DNA from: Colocasia esculenta
Lineage: Eukaryota > Streptophyta > Magnoliopsida > Alismatales > Araceae
DNA length: 64,000 bases
Assembly (NCBI GenBank): GCA_014218235.1
Contig: CM024755.1
Span: 99,676,948-99,740,947, forward strand
Direction of reading: 5' to 3'
The translations under genes and the position numbers were made by a program. Under the pieces are notes generated by a model. It was not told the origin of the DNA and ran no database searches. It saw only the letters and a list, made by a program, of their open reading frames with translations. This document shows, one piece after another, positions 32,178 to 44,153 of this stretch. The number at the start of each line of letters is the position of its first letter. The first letter of the stretch is position 1.

Positions 32178-34944
32178 TTACTTAATGGGGGTCAGAAATG
32201 TAGAAGGCAGGAGACAGAAGTGAGGCATGGTGAGTGATGATTGGCCAAGCCTGGAGTTCCTGCTCTTTAAAGAAATTCTTAAATGCACCCAAGAGATATT
32301 GTAGGAAGGTCTCATGTCTGGAAGAAGTCTTTGGATGTGGAGCTGCCTCTGAGCTTCAATGAAATTTGCATATTCATCCTTGCCAAAGGAGGATCTGTAC
32401 AAGCTAGTGGTTCCAAAACTAGCATGTTACAAGAATTTGTCAATGGATATAGGGTAGAAAATCTTGAGCTGCTTCAGTTCCCTCTTCAGGGGTACATAGA
32501 CTTTGTACCTCTCAACCCAAATGGCAAAGGGGTCCTGAACCAAGTTGATGGAGTTGAGGTCCAAGAATTCTTCAGCAGATAGAGAGGGTTTGTTAGATCT
32601 GGCCAAGGAGAGATTCAGAGTATCCAACTGCTCAGCAGCATGGTGATAGTGCTTTTCCCAGTCAGAGGGGAAAAGTCTTTCACATTCAGATAGGAGAGGA
32701 GCTAAGACATCTGATTTGATAGACCCTCTATGATATTCCCTGAACAAAAATCTATGGAAAGCAAGAGGAGCTCCTTGTTGAACTATAATTCTGATCATGA
32801 CTCTAGCAAATCCTTCAAAGATAGTAGGACCCACTGCAAAATCCATGAGTAATGAGTGTATCTTGGGGAGAAACACAATCTCTGGCAACTTAAGAGTACA
32901 AAATCTACTTGCAGAGAAGTGTTGACTGGATTTTTAGTTCTAAGCTGGGCAATGGCTGCCCTGAATTGGCCAAGCTGAACTTTTGGAAGCTTATGGACAA
33001 ACCGGTAATCTTGGTACATCTTGAAGTGTCTGATTAACTTGATTAATTTCCCTCTGGATGAAGGGTCCCCAAGTATTTTTATGGTGAATGACAAACCACT
33101 CAGATAGAGAAAGTTGGTGGTCTGAGGGTGGAAACCTTTCAGATCTGTCAAGCAAAAATTTCCTGTAGAGAGACTGATGGTCCTAAGCCCACTGGTCTTC
33201 AGTCTTAGACTCGGCTAAGGAGAAGATTTTGGATTGATCAGATTTGGATATGGGGGAGAGAGGAAGAACAATAGTGAGGTGTTCTGTGAGATTAAGGTGA
33301 GGGAGGCCAAAAATGGCAGCAAATGTACACTTTTGTAAGAATTTGCAGTAAAGGGATCTCCTTCTATTTTCAACAGAAAGAGAGAACCAAAGAGGGGGGA
33401 AACGAGGTTCAGAAGAGAGAGCAAGTTTCATAGAAACTTTTCTCCTTTTGGGGGTAGGACTAGGAGAACTTGTCCTGTGAACATGAGAAGAGACAGACAA
33501 GACTGAGCGAAGACTTGCTTCTTTAAACTCATCTTTAATGTCCTGAATGACATGGCCTTGAACACGATCACCCTCTGGAATGATGGTGATAAAGGAGGGA
33601 GGAGTGGGTGGATGAAGAGAAGAGAAAGAAGTAGGAGGAGGTGGTACAGATGGTCCAGCAGATGATGGACCAGAAGATGAGGGACCAGCTGAGGATGAGG
33701 CTGGAGGTTCCTCAAATGTGAGAGGAGGAGGAATAGCAGAAGAAGAAATGGGTGAGGAAGAGGAGGTAGCAGGAAAAGGTGTAGGTGAGGAGATGTACTT
33801 TGGAATAGGTTTCATAGAAGGTTCAGGTGTAGGTGGGGCTGAGAAGGATGTAGGTGGTGAAGAAGGAGCTGGAGTCTGAATGGTAGAAGGGGCAGCAGGC
33901 TCAGAGGGCATAGCAACAACTTCTATAGGAGATTGAGACCTAACTGGCTCTGCCACTGACTCCACTGGCCCTGATGGCCTAGTACCAACATCCTCAACTT
34001 CAAATGGCCCTGATGGCCTTGACTCTGCAACTAATTGCCCTGGTGGCCGGACTTCCTCTTTAGAAGGCCCTAGTGGCCTGACTTCCTCTTCAGAAGGCCC
34101 TGGTGGCTTGACTTCCTCTTCACGAGGCCCTGGTGACCTGACTTCTTCTTCTGGTACAGATGGAGTGGTAGGAACAGAAAATTGCGCCCTCACAAATTCT
34201 GAATGATTTGACACTAGCTGCTTCAAGCTTCCCAGCTCACTTCTCATCTCCTGGAGTTCAGTTTTAACTACTCCAATCTCCTTGCCTTCAGTGCTCTGAC
34301 TAATAAAGATGGATTATACTTTAGACTGCAAATAACACAAAATCTGCCCATGTGCATTTAGTTTATTAATGACAGGCTTCATGTGCACATGAATCTTCCT
34401 CTTCTTTGATCTGTTGTGTGCCTTCCTGGTGAGTAGAGGAATTCTGGGGGCAACACCCTTTCTCTTTCCACTGGAGCTGATAACGGGCTCCATATCCTCA
34501 TCTGAAATATCTTCAATAATTCCTTCCTAGAAATGATCTACAGGAGCACTAGCAGTAGGCTCCCCCTGAATCTCTGGGTCCCCCTGAGCTAGAGCATCTT
34601 CCATTAGTACATCTTCAGTGTGGCCTGGTGCCACCACTTCTGGAATGGTTTCAGATATACTACCCTTCATACTAACATCTGCAGTAGGAACATTTGGAAT
34701 GTCTTCCATGAGAGTACTTTCCTGCTCCCCCTCAGCATGAGTAACAGTCTCTAAGATGACAGATTCTTCAATTGTAGGAGGATAGACTGTACGGGGAATC
34801 ACAACTTCATATGAATGCCCAACAAGCTCAATGTGTTCAGGTGCTATTTCTTCAATCCTCCTCACAACTGCAGGAGGTTCTTCAACTCTGACATCCGCTT
34901 CTTCCCCTTGGACTGGTGGAATTTCAGGTACTTCCCTAATGATT
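32178..34944 (-). pseudogene. 3' ORF of element B, C-terminal two thirds
   Basis: Continues the ORF cut by element D at 42913. It shows the acidic/Glu-rich middle, stops near 34527 and 34318, a long Pro/Ser-rich low-complexity region with a repeated EVRPPGPS-like unit (34190-33960), and a conserved C-terminal domain (LSLSEWFVIHHKNTWGPF, LFREYHRG, LSAEEFLDLNSIN). The frame changes near 32890 and 32420. The architecture matches element 2 (15380-17553), so the whole protein was once selected in this family. Confidence 0.75.
34940..34944. repeat. TSD of element D, left copy (TGATT)
   Basis: Equal to 42913-42917. Confidence 0.92.
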
Positions 34945-35596
34945 TGTCACGCCCCTCCAATTTAGCAGCGGAATAAATCGGGGGAAATGTGAACCAAGTA
35001 CATGGTAGAGAAAAATGTACAACAGTTGAATGATTCAGAGCATCTAATGAACAATAATTGGAATAAACTCTTCATTTCATTGAAATTCCACGAAGACTAT
35101 TACAACCACTAATTCGAAGCCAATACATAGGGCTCAATGACATCATTACATTGAAAAGATATCTAAAGCAATAACTACTAGACTCCATTGTGCTAGGGTG
35201 ACTTCATCATTTGACCTCGGGTCGCTCATCACTCGGGTCCTGTCCCATTGGTGTGTACAACATCATCGTCTATCTTACCTGAGTCACAATAACAAATAAC
35301 GAAGGGTGAGCGATAACGCCCAATAGGACTTAAATCTCAATAGTCAAGCAGGCTTTAAATAATTAATGCTTTAAACGGCAGGGTCACAAATGATAGAGTG
35401 AGTCATGCAAAGTCGAGAAAGTAATAGCACAAGTAACATGGTTCAAATAGTTGATGAATCAAGTATAGCACGACGATTAAAGTCAAGTCATGATAGAAAC
35501 GATAACAACAATAGCAAGAAACGTCATTGTCAAGAAATAGCAAGTGACATGTATAGCAAGGAGAGAGATAGTAATTGACCATATAGAGAGTAAATT

Positions 35597-35790
35597 GCAC
35601 TTTGATTGATTTTCATCAATCGAAATAGTATAGCACTTTTGATTAACTTTCGTTAATCGAGATAGTAATGGCACTTTGGTTATCCGTAGATACCCGAGAG
35701 AGAATATATCACTTTTGTCGTCAATAGACAATGAGAGAATATAGCACTTTGGATTGATTGTCATAGATTAATCTTGATAGTATGGCACTT
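35597..35790. repeat. Tandem hairpin array, left LTR of D
   Basis: Units of about 37 bases start with GCACTTT and then an inverted repeat. Unit 1: GATTGAT-TTTC-ATCAATC (35604-35621). Unit 2: GATTAAC-TTTC-GTTAATC (35641-35658). Unit 3: GGTTATC-CGTA-GATACC. Units 4 and 5 are weaker. Stem sequence changes between units while pairing is kept. Confidence 0.8.
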
Positions 35791-36744
35791 GGAGGTAATG
35801 ACGACATCCTGATCATTTAACTCCCATGGGCAAATGGCACTTTCGGTCGCTCTCCCCAGGACCAGATCGGGCCCTATTGTGCTGGCATTGGTTATGTTGT
35901 TTATCTTTAGACAATCAATTAATGGCCAATAGAGAGTACTAAGAAATAGATAAGAGCATTAGATGAATAGACAAGATAATAGAGAGAGTGTGAATAGACG
36001 GGCGAGTAGAGTATAGATGAAATCTTATGGTCATTGCGCATAAAAATGTCGAGTAAGTGGACGATAGTAGCAGTTGCACAACACGCACACTTGGTGTTGG
36101 CAGTTAGGTGGAATACACTACCCTTCCGCTAGCCTTGTTATATACAGGTCTAGAGGTCCGGCGTGATTCTAGAGAAGAGTGAGAGCAAACTAAGGCCGTT
36201 TCGATCTTATTGATCCCTAAAGGGTATCATAGGTATTAGGGTATAACCAGCTTGCGGCCATGTGGGAATCCATAGACAGAGGAGAGTTGTGAAGGCCTTG
36301 AACAAAGACTCACTAGTCCAGCAGAAGGAGTATCCGACTGAGTGTTCGTCTATGCCAAGAGAAAAGTGTGTAGAGAAACAAGTGCCCGACATTCTAGAGG
36401 AATTCTAGAACAGTGAAGCGTCGATAACGGTATTCCAAATCTTTGCGAGAAAATGTAGACAAGTATATTTAAAATAGGGCAATTAATATACATTATTGAA
36501 ATAAATTACCAGATACATTATGAAATATTTTCATGCCAAATTAAGCCATATTGGATGGTTCAAGTGTGTGCATGTGTGAGAGAACTTATAGATAGAAAGA
36601 GATCATGTGCATGTATTTTAAATTACACAATATATGTTAAGTTATAACAAGTGTGTATTACTGAGTATAGGACTATTAACAGAGGGTATAATCACTGTAG
36701 AAAGAGATAACATCAAAATTTATGGGTTTTCAAGCAAAAGTCCC

Positions 36745-36985
36745 AGGTCGCGACGTACCCCAGTAAGGGTCGTGATGGGGCAGTTCAGAACGCGATAGGG
36801 TCGTTTGAGGATCGCGACAGGTCGGGTAGCCAGAACGCGATAGGGCCTTATACAGAATGCAACGGGCTTGTCAGATTAGGTAGGCAGAATGCAACGACAG
36901 CCCTGTCACGTTCAGAACACGATGGGAGGTGCTGTCGCGACTAGCCTGAGAACGTGGCCTATCGGGCCGTCGCGTTCTCAGGTCC
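36745..36985. repeat. CGCGAC motif cluster, left LTR of D (decayed)
   Basis: Repeated GTCGCGAC / GAACGCGA motifs. Many copies have CpG changed to TpG or CpA compared with the right LTR (41190-41440). Confidence 0.8.
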
Positions 36986-37676
36986 TGCGCCTGAGTCCGA
37001 CAGGGAAAGGACGTGCTTGGATTGCGGTCCAAAACTTCCTTATATGATATAGGGTGGTTCAGAAAATAAGAACTAAACGTACAAATGATGAAAATTCATG
37101 AAACCAATTTTAAACGACTCTAGACATGCAAGGGTACTTTCAATAAATAGGAATTTGAAAACAGTAAAGGGTTCAGCATGGTTTAATGAAGTATATTCAT
37201 GAAGAACATAGAATAGTGTACAGTTGAGATGAAAGATTAAATTCAAGCAATATGGTTGATGAAAATTAGGGCTTTTAGAGGCAAATGAAGCGTAACTAGC
37301 ATCAGTACCTCCAGTAAAAATTTGAGAGCATGGGGTCGAGTATACATGGAGATCAAGAATTTAGAAGAGGGTTCAGGCTCATGGTAGTTGCAGAACATGA
37401 AAAATTCAGAAGAAAATATAGGCCCGATGAAAAAATATGAAATCAGTGGGCTTTTGATCTTGATGATTGGATCAATCTACAAACGAAGTTTTATGATTTT
37501 TTCTTGTGAGAATGCCCACCTTTAGTCAGTTTCCTTCTCTAGGGCTAGAACTTGAAGAACGGGGGTTGAGAGCTTAAGCAGCCTTCTCCCCGTGAATTCT
37601 CCTCCTCCTTGGCCTCTTCTCCTGGTTCAGCAACTCTTGGCAATGATCTAGGGCCGGCCATGGGGATTTAGGAGAG

Positions 37677-37683
37677 TATTTAT
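37677..37683 (-). promoter_or_regulatory. TATA-like box in 3' LTR of D
   Basis: Minus strand ATAAATA, conserved at 42136-42142 in the other LTR. Confidence 0.4.
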
Positions 37684-38452
37684 GTCTCTTATGTTTCTAA
37701 TTCCTAATAGGACTCTAATTCCTATTAATTCAGAGATTTCCTAATTCCTTCCTTCCTTCTAAGCTTGACAACTTCTAATTGGGTTAGGATAGGATCTAAA
37801 TTCGTGGCCAAGCAATTAGGTAGGTTTAGGAATCCAATTCCTACCCAATTTACTTATTTTAATGTATTAAATACCTCTTTTCTATTGAAGTAATATTGAA
37901 GTTACGAATTTAGGGTATTTTCCTATTATTTCCTATTTAAAAATCTCCATTTTGGCCCAAAAATTTTAGATGATCCATTTACCAAAACCCATCACTCAAT
38001 GGAATTTAACTTATGGGAATTTCCTCTTTTAATTAGGGAATAATAGAATTTCAGACTTATTATATTTTTCTCACTTGAATTTATTCATGGGCTATGGGAG
38101 GTTGCTTGGTCCAATTCCGATAATGGGCAATCATTACATGACGTTCGAAGTCTCTCTGATAGGTTCGTTTAATTTATGGGCACGTTATTTTTCCGTGTTA
38201 ACGGTTTTCCGACTTAGTTTCCTAATTTGGATAATTAGTCACGTTGCGACGTACACTTGGCCAATCGGATTTTTCGTTACATTAATTTCTTCGTGGAACA
38301 CGTAGAAATAATGTTTGGGTTGATTTGTAATTTTTATGAAATTTGCCGATGTATTCTCACACATACGATAGGGGTACGTATGTTTCTATTATTTTGATTT
38401 AAATAAATTATTATTTAAAATTTTAGGTATTTAAATTTTTCGGGGTGCTACA

Positions 38453-38466
38453 TCCTCCCCCACTTA
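38453..38466 (-). other. Polypurine tract of element D
   Basis: Minus strand AAGTGGGGGAGGA directly before the 3' LTR start. Confidence 0.85.
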
Positions 38467-38515
38467 AAAAGAATTTGGCCCACCAAATTCCATGACTCCT
38501 TCGGTTACATATGAA

Positions 38516-39207
38516 TCATTTATTGTAAAAGGCATTCATCATTGTTATTTTAGAGGTACCTTCCACAGTTCCCACTCCTTGACTTGGAGAGAGTTGCACG
38601 AAGGCTTCCAGTGTACCTTGCTGGTTTAATTCCTCATGACGTTGATTCTCAAATTGTGGGCAGTCTCTCATCTTGTGGTTGGAGCTACCACATCGCAAAC
38701 ATTTTCCTTGTTTCCACCAGCAATCCCCCGACGTGTGGCCCCTCCTATTGCAGCGCTTGCATCGCCCCCTACGAATAATGGCTACTTGTATGTCATTCTT
38801 CTTATTCTTCTTTATTTTTCTCTTATCACCATTTGGTTGGTTCTCTTTCATCATAGAATTGAGTTCTTCTGTGTTAGTGGATGGTTCTTTTAGAAGAGGG
38901 CAGTCTCGTAGCTGATGTCTCGAGTCGCCATGCATGCACCAATTCTTCGCCAACACTCCTTGGCCACATGACCTGGCTTGTGACAATGATGTCAAATGAT
39001 CTCATCATTATGATTCAATTGCTGGTTGGCCTTCTTGCCATGGTTATAACTTCTCTTCCCATTTTGATTGGTCTCCTTTTTAATCTCCTTAGTTGCTTCC
39101 AGAGCTCTTTCTAGCAGTTGAGCGGCTTGCTGACATGCCAAAACTAGCCTTTGGGTTGTTCTCATGTTGGCGCCCATTAAGAGTCCCTTCAAGAATAAGG
39201 TTGGCAT
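38516..39207 (-). pseudogene. Gag nucleocapsid-like ORF of element D
   Basis: Two overlapping frames on the minus strand (39207-38992 and 38995-38516) with a shift between them. The first is basic and Q/N-rich. The second holds two good CCHC knuckles, CKRCNRRGHTSGDC and CLRCGSSNHKMRDC, plus a degenerate one (GDSRHQLRDC); another (CHKPGHVAKEC) is readable in the neighbouring frame near 38960. No capsid or enzyme domain is visible. An RNA-binding remnant of gag, possibly once used for packaging, is the likeliest identity. Confidence 0.7.
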
Positions 39208-39378
39208 TAGGATGCTAAAGTAATATTAAGTTCATACATATGTATAGATAAATGTATTCAAATCTTAACCATGGTTCTACCCAATCCTCACATAGGTATG
39301 GCGGTTGACTTAGACACATGTCATGGCAGTTCACCTAGAACATCCTAGGACCTAAAATATCCTAATAAGGACATCCTA
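39208..39378 (-). other. Leader of element D
   Basis: Non-coding stretch between primer site and the gag-like ORF; nothing further recognised. Confidence 0.6.
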
Positions 39379-39391
39379 GGCTCTGATACCA
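39379..39391 (-). other. Primer-binding site of element D
   Basis: Minus strand TGGTATCAGAGCC, two bases from the 5' LTR; shows replication primed by initiator tRNA-Met. Confidence 0.92.
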
Positions 39392-40045
39392 ACTGTCACG
39401 CCCCTCCAATTTAGCAGCAGAATAAATCGGGGGAAACGTGAACCAAGTACATAGTAGAGAAAAATGTACAACAATTGAATGATTCAGAGCATCTAATGAA
39501 CAATAATTGGAATAAACTCTTCATTTCATTGAAAATTCACTAAGACTATTACAACCACTAATTCAAAGCCAATACACAGGGCTCAATGACATCATTACAT
39601 TGAAAAGAAATCTAAAGCAATAACTACTAGACTCCATTGTGCTAGGGTGACTTCATCATTTGACCCCGGGTCGTTCATCACTCGGGTCCTGTCCCATTGG
39701 TGTGTATAACGTCATCGTCTATCTTACATGAGTCACAATAACAAATAACGAAGGGTGAGCGATAACGCCCAGTATGACTTAAATCTTAATAGTCAAGCAG
39801 GCTTTAAATGATTAATGCTTTAAATGGCAGAGTCACTAATGATAGAGCGAGTCATGCAAAGTAGAGAAAGTAATAGCACAAGTAACATGGTTCAAATAGT
39901 AGATGAATCATGCATAGCACGACGATTAAAGTCAAGTCATGATAGAAAAAATAACAACAATAGCAAGTAACGTCATTGTCAAGAAATAGCAAGCGACATG
40001 TATAGCAAGGAGAGAGATAGCAATTGGCCACATAGAGAGTAAATT

Positions 40046-40235
40046 GCACTTTGATTGATTTTCATCAATCAAAATAGTGTAGCACTTTTGATTAACTTTC
40101 GTTAATCGAGATAGTAATGGCACTTTGGTTATTCGTAGATAGCCGAGAGAGAATATAGCACTTTATCATCAATAGACAACAAAAGAATATAGCACTTTGT
40201 TTTGATTGTCATAGATTAATCTTGATAGTATGGCA
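40046..40235. repeat. Tandem hairpin array, right LTR of D
   Basis: Same units as on the left: GATTGAT-TTTC-ATCAATC at 40053-40070 and GATTAAC-TTTC-GTTAATC at 40090-40107, both perfect; unit 3 pairs with G-T wobbles. Confidence 0.8.
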
Positions 40236-41189
40236 CTTGGATGTAATGCCAACATCCTGATCATTGAACTCCCGCGGGCAAATGGCACTTTCGGGCGCTC
40301 TCCCCAGGACCAGATCGGGTCCTATTGAGCTCACATTGGTTATAATGTTTATCTTTAGACAATCAATTAATGGCCAATAGAGAGTACCAAGAAATAGATA
40401 AGAGCACTAGATGAATAGACGAGATAGTAGAGAGAGTGTGAATAGACAAGCGAGTAGAGTATAGATGAAATCTTATGGTCATTGCACATAAAACGTCTAG
40501 TAAATGGACGATAGTAGCAGTTGCACAACACACGCACTTGGTGTTGGCAGTCAAGTGGAATACACTACCCTTCCACTGGCCTTGTTATATACAGGTCCAG
40601 AGGTCCGGCATGATTCTAGATAAGAGCGAGAGCAAACTAAGGTTGTTTGGATCTTATTGATCCCTAAAGGGTATCATAGGTATTAAAGTACAACCAACTC
40701 GTCAGCCATGTGGGAATCCATGGACAGAGGAGAATTACGGAGGCCTTGAATAAAGACTCACTAGTCTGGCAGAAGGAGTATCTGATGGAGAGTTCATCCA
40801 AGTCAGGAGAAAAGTGTGTAGAGAAACAAGTGCCCGACGTTCTAGAGGAATTCTAGAACAGTGGAGCGTCGATAATGGTATTCCAAATCTTCGCGAGAAA
40901 AAGTACACAAGTATATTTAAAATATGGCAATTAATATACATTATTGAAATAAATTACCAGATACATTATGAAATATTTTCATGCCAAATTAAGCCATATT
41001 GGATGGTTCAAGTGTGTGCATGTGTGAGAGAACTTATAGATAGAAAGAGATCATGTGCATGTATTTTAAATTACAGAATATATGTTCAGTTATAACAAGT
41101 GTGTATTACTACATATAGGACTATTAACAGAGGGTATAATCACTGTAGAAAGAGATATCATCAAAATTTATGGGTTTTCAAGCAAAAGT

Positions 41190-41440
41190 CCCAGGTCGCG
41201 ACGTACCCTAGTAAGGGTCGTGATGGGGCAGTTCAGAACGTGGCAGGGTCGTTTGAGGATCGCGACAGGTCACTCAGGTCGGGCCGCCAGAACGCGACAA
41301 GGCCTCGTACAGAACGCGACGGGCTTGTCAGATCAGGCAAGCAGAATGCGACGACAGCCCTGTCGCGTTCAGAACGCGACGGGAGGTGCTGTCGCGACCA
41401 GCCTGAGAACGCAGCCTATCGGGCCATCGTGTTCTCAGGT
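41190..41440. repeat. CGCGAC motif cluster, right LTR of D
   Basis: Many copies of GTCGCGAC, GAACGCGAC and CTGTCGCG, including the inverted repeat CGACAG-CC-CTGTCG at 41352-41365. Better preserved than the left copy. Confidence 0.85.
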
Positions 41441-42135
41441 CATGCGCCTGAGTCCGACAGGGAAATGACATGTTCTTGGATTATGGTCCAGAACTTCCTT
41501 ATATTGACATAGGGTGGTCAGAAAATAAGAACTAAATGTACAAACGATGAAAATTCATGAAACCAATTTTAAACGACTCTAGACATGCAAGGGTACTTCC
41601 AGTAAATAGGAATTTGAAAACAGCAAAGGGTTCAGTATGGTTTAATCAAGTATATTCATGAAGAACATAAAATAGTGTACAGTTGAGATAAATGATTTAA
41701 TTCAAGCAATATGGTGGATGAAATTTAGGGCTTTTAGGGGCAAACGAAGCCTAACTAGCAACAGTACCTCCAGTTAAAATTTGAGAGCATGGGGTCGAGT
41801 ATACATGGAGATCAAGAATTTAGAAGAGGGTTCGGGCTCATGCTAGTTGCAAAACATTAAAAATCAAGAAGAAAATATAGGCTCGATGGAAAAATATGAA
41901 ATTAGTGGGCTTTTGATCCTGATGATTAGATCAATCTACAAACGAAGTTTTATGATTTTTGCTTGTGAGAATGCCTACCTTTAGTCGTTTTCCTTCTCTA
42001 GGGCTAGAACTTGAAGAATGGGGGTTGAGAGCTTGAGCAGCCTTCTCCCCACGAATTCTCCTCCTCCTTGGCCTCTCCTCCTGGTCCAGCAACTCTTGGC
42101 AATGAGCTAGGGCCAGCCATGGGGGTTTAGGAGAG

Positions 42136-42142
42136 TATTTAT
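42136..42142 (-). promoter_or_regulatory. TATA-like box in 5' LTR of D
   Basis: Minus strand ATAAATA in GACATAAATACTC; same as in the other LTR. Confidence 0.4.
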
Positions 42143-42912
42143 GTCTCTTATGTTTCTAATTTCTAATAGGACTCTAATTCCTATTAATTCTAAGATTTCC
42201 TAATTCCTTCCTTCCTTCTAAACTTGACAACTTCTAATTGGATTAGGATACAATCTAAATTCGTGGCCAAACAATTAGGGTAGGTTTAGGAATCCAATTC
42301 CTACCCAATTTACTTATTTTAATGTATTAAATATCTCTTTTCTATTTAAGTAATATTTATGTTACGAATTTAGGGTATTTTTCTATTATTCCCTATTTAA
42401 AAATCTCCATTTTGGCCCAAAAATTTTAGATGATCCATTTAGCAAAACCCATCACTCAATGGAATTTAACTTATGGGAATTTCCTCTTTAAATAGGGAAT
42501 AATAGAATTTTGGACTTATTATATTTTTCTCACTTGAATTTATTCATGGGCTATGGGAGGTCCCTTGGTCGAATTCTGATAATGGGTAATCATTACATGA
42601 CGTTGGAAGTCTCTCTAACAGGTTCGTTTAATTTATGGGCACGTTATCTTTCCGTGTTAACGGTTTTTCGACTTAGTTTTCTAATTTGGATAATTAGTCA
42701 CGTGGCGACGTACACTTGGCCAATCGGATTTTTCGTTGCATTAATTTATTTATAGAACACGTAGAAATAATGTTTGGGGTTGATTTATAATTTTTACGAA
42801 ATTTTTGATGTATTCTCACACATACGATAGAGATACATATGTTTCTATTATTTTGATTTAAATAAATTATTATTTCAAAATTTTAGGTATTTAAATTTTC
42901 CGGGGTGATACA

Positions 42913-42917
42913 TGATT
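42913..42917. repeat. TSD of element D, right copy (TGATT)
   Basis: Perfect match to 34940-34944; lies within the 3' ORF of B. Confidence 0.92.
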
Positions 42918-43744
42918 GCTTCCCCTTCTGCCAAGAAGGTCTTGGTCCAAATGTTTCCCACTAGAGAGAAACCACTCTTCTTCAGATTTCTGGACCGAAT
43001 AGACTAGCCCATCTTCTCCATTGCTTCACCCTTTAGATCAATTCCATAGTGCTTGAATATTTTGTTAAGCAAATGTGCATAAGGTAGTGATACTGCCAAC
43101 TTATTCTTCTTATCCCATGTCATCTCTGCAGCAGTCTTCATCCTTTCAATAATAACCTGAGCCATGTTGATATCTTGATTTTGAATAGCCCAGAACATCA
43201 TATCCGAATCTCCTTTTGGGCAGGTTGAGAAGGTAGCTCTTCTTGGCACCAAAATCTGACAAACTATAAAGTGTAGTATTCTTTTCAATGCATTAAGTTG
43301 GTTGATGTCGATCTTTCCATCCTTCAGCTTGTACTCTGTTCCGATGATCCCTAGCCCCTTAGTATGAATGTCTACGGAGTTCACTCCACTGTGACCAACT
43401 GTAGATACTCCAAATAGTCTCTCCAAAATATCATAGGTGATGAGAATGGGTGTACCTTTTACTGTGGAGGAGAGAGACCCATCTTCTTCTGATTTCAGGC
43501 AGGTGTAGAAAGCTTTGGCTAGGTCTGGATAACTTGGTTTAGAAACAGTAACCATCCTTGTCCACTTCATCCTCTGAATAGCTTCCACTATGTCATGCAT
43601 CCCTTGCTTCTCTAGATCTTCAATATCCACTGCCTTGTTCCCACAAACCTTGATCCTTACTACTGCAAAACGTTCCTATTGTTCTGTCGCGAGGAAGGCG
43701 ACACTGTAACCACCTACGCTGCCGGAACTCCCAGAAGCGACCAT
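42913..43744 (-). pseudogene. 3' ORF of element B, N-terminal part
   Basis: Starts at ATG 43744 with a GSVGGYS segment as in element 2. A TAG replaces the second Gln of the QQER motif and another TAG follows the EKMG motif near 43004. It contains the same conserved domain (LAKAFYTCLKSEEDGSL, LHFIVCQILVPRRATFSTC, DSDMMFWAI, LPYAHLLNKIFKHYGIDL). The frame then enters the element D insertion site and continues at 34944. Confidence 0.8.
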
Positions 43745-44153
43745 GGAATCGGGCAAGGAAGGTTTCTAGAGGATCGTGGGGAAGAGAGGAACAAGAACCC
43801 TCAAGAGATTTGAGCGGGAACAGAGGGATTCTTTGAAACCTCACAGAGGGGATTCTGGAGTAGATGAGGGTTTCGCAAGCAAGCAAATCGAAGGAGATGA
43901 GAGAGAGAGAGAGATGAAATCGATGCGTAAAGGATTTCGGACTTAACAGCAAGACATAAAGTGGCTTTTTAAAACGCCAGAGCATTAAAAGCGGATAACG
44001 ACAAAAGAGGAGATGATTACGCAAATAATAAAGAATTGATCTGAAACGCCATAGCAATTTATGACGCAAGCAATAAAGGAATTACTTAAATTCAACGGGA
44101 AGGATATATATTATTCTGAAATTTATTATTTCAGTTATGTACAGACATATCTG
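43745..44153 (-). other. Spacer between pol and 3' ORF of element B
   Basis: No ORF of note. Includes a short (GA)n run at 43897-43915 matching the (TC)n run in element 2's spacer. Confidence 0.65.

Larger units (their letters stand above)
34945..38452 (-). repeat. 3' LTR of element D
   Basis: Minus strand TGTAGCACCCCG...GGGGCGTGACA. Contains, in window order, a hairpin array (35597-35790), a degraded CGCGAC motif cluster (36745-36985) and a TATA-like ATAAATA (37677-37683, minus). No coding potential recognised. Confidence 0.93.
34945..42912 (-). mobile_element. Element D: non-autonomous LTR element with giant LTRs
   Basis: Two LTRs of 3508 and 3519 bases flank only 941 bases of internal DNA, with a perfect TGATT duplication. 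On the minus strand the order is 5' LTR (42912-39394), primer site, a zinc-knuckle ORF remnant, polypurine tract and 3' LTR (38452-34945). No protease, RT or integrase is present. It must use enzymes of another element. The layout fits a LARD/TRIM-like Gypsy derivative, except that the LTRs, not the interior, are large. Confidence 0.92.
39394..42912 (-). repeat. 5' LTR of element D
   Basis: Aligned over its full length with 34945-38452. Hairpin array at 40046-40235, CGCGAC cluster at 41190-41440, TATA-like box at 42136-42142. Open frames over the CGCGAC cluster are repeat translations, not genes. Confidence 0.93.

Noticed and set aside
38584..39114. Plus-strand hydrophobic frames in element D interior
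   Set aside because: Antisense of the zinc-knuckle ORF; the apparent membrane segments come from reading Lys/Asn codons backwards.
41082..41512. Overlapping open frames over the CGCGAC cluster of element D
   Set aside because: Repetitive translations in several frames at once; they vanish in the other LTR.
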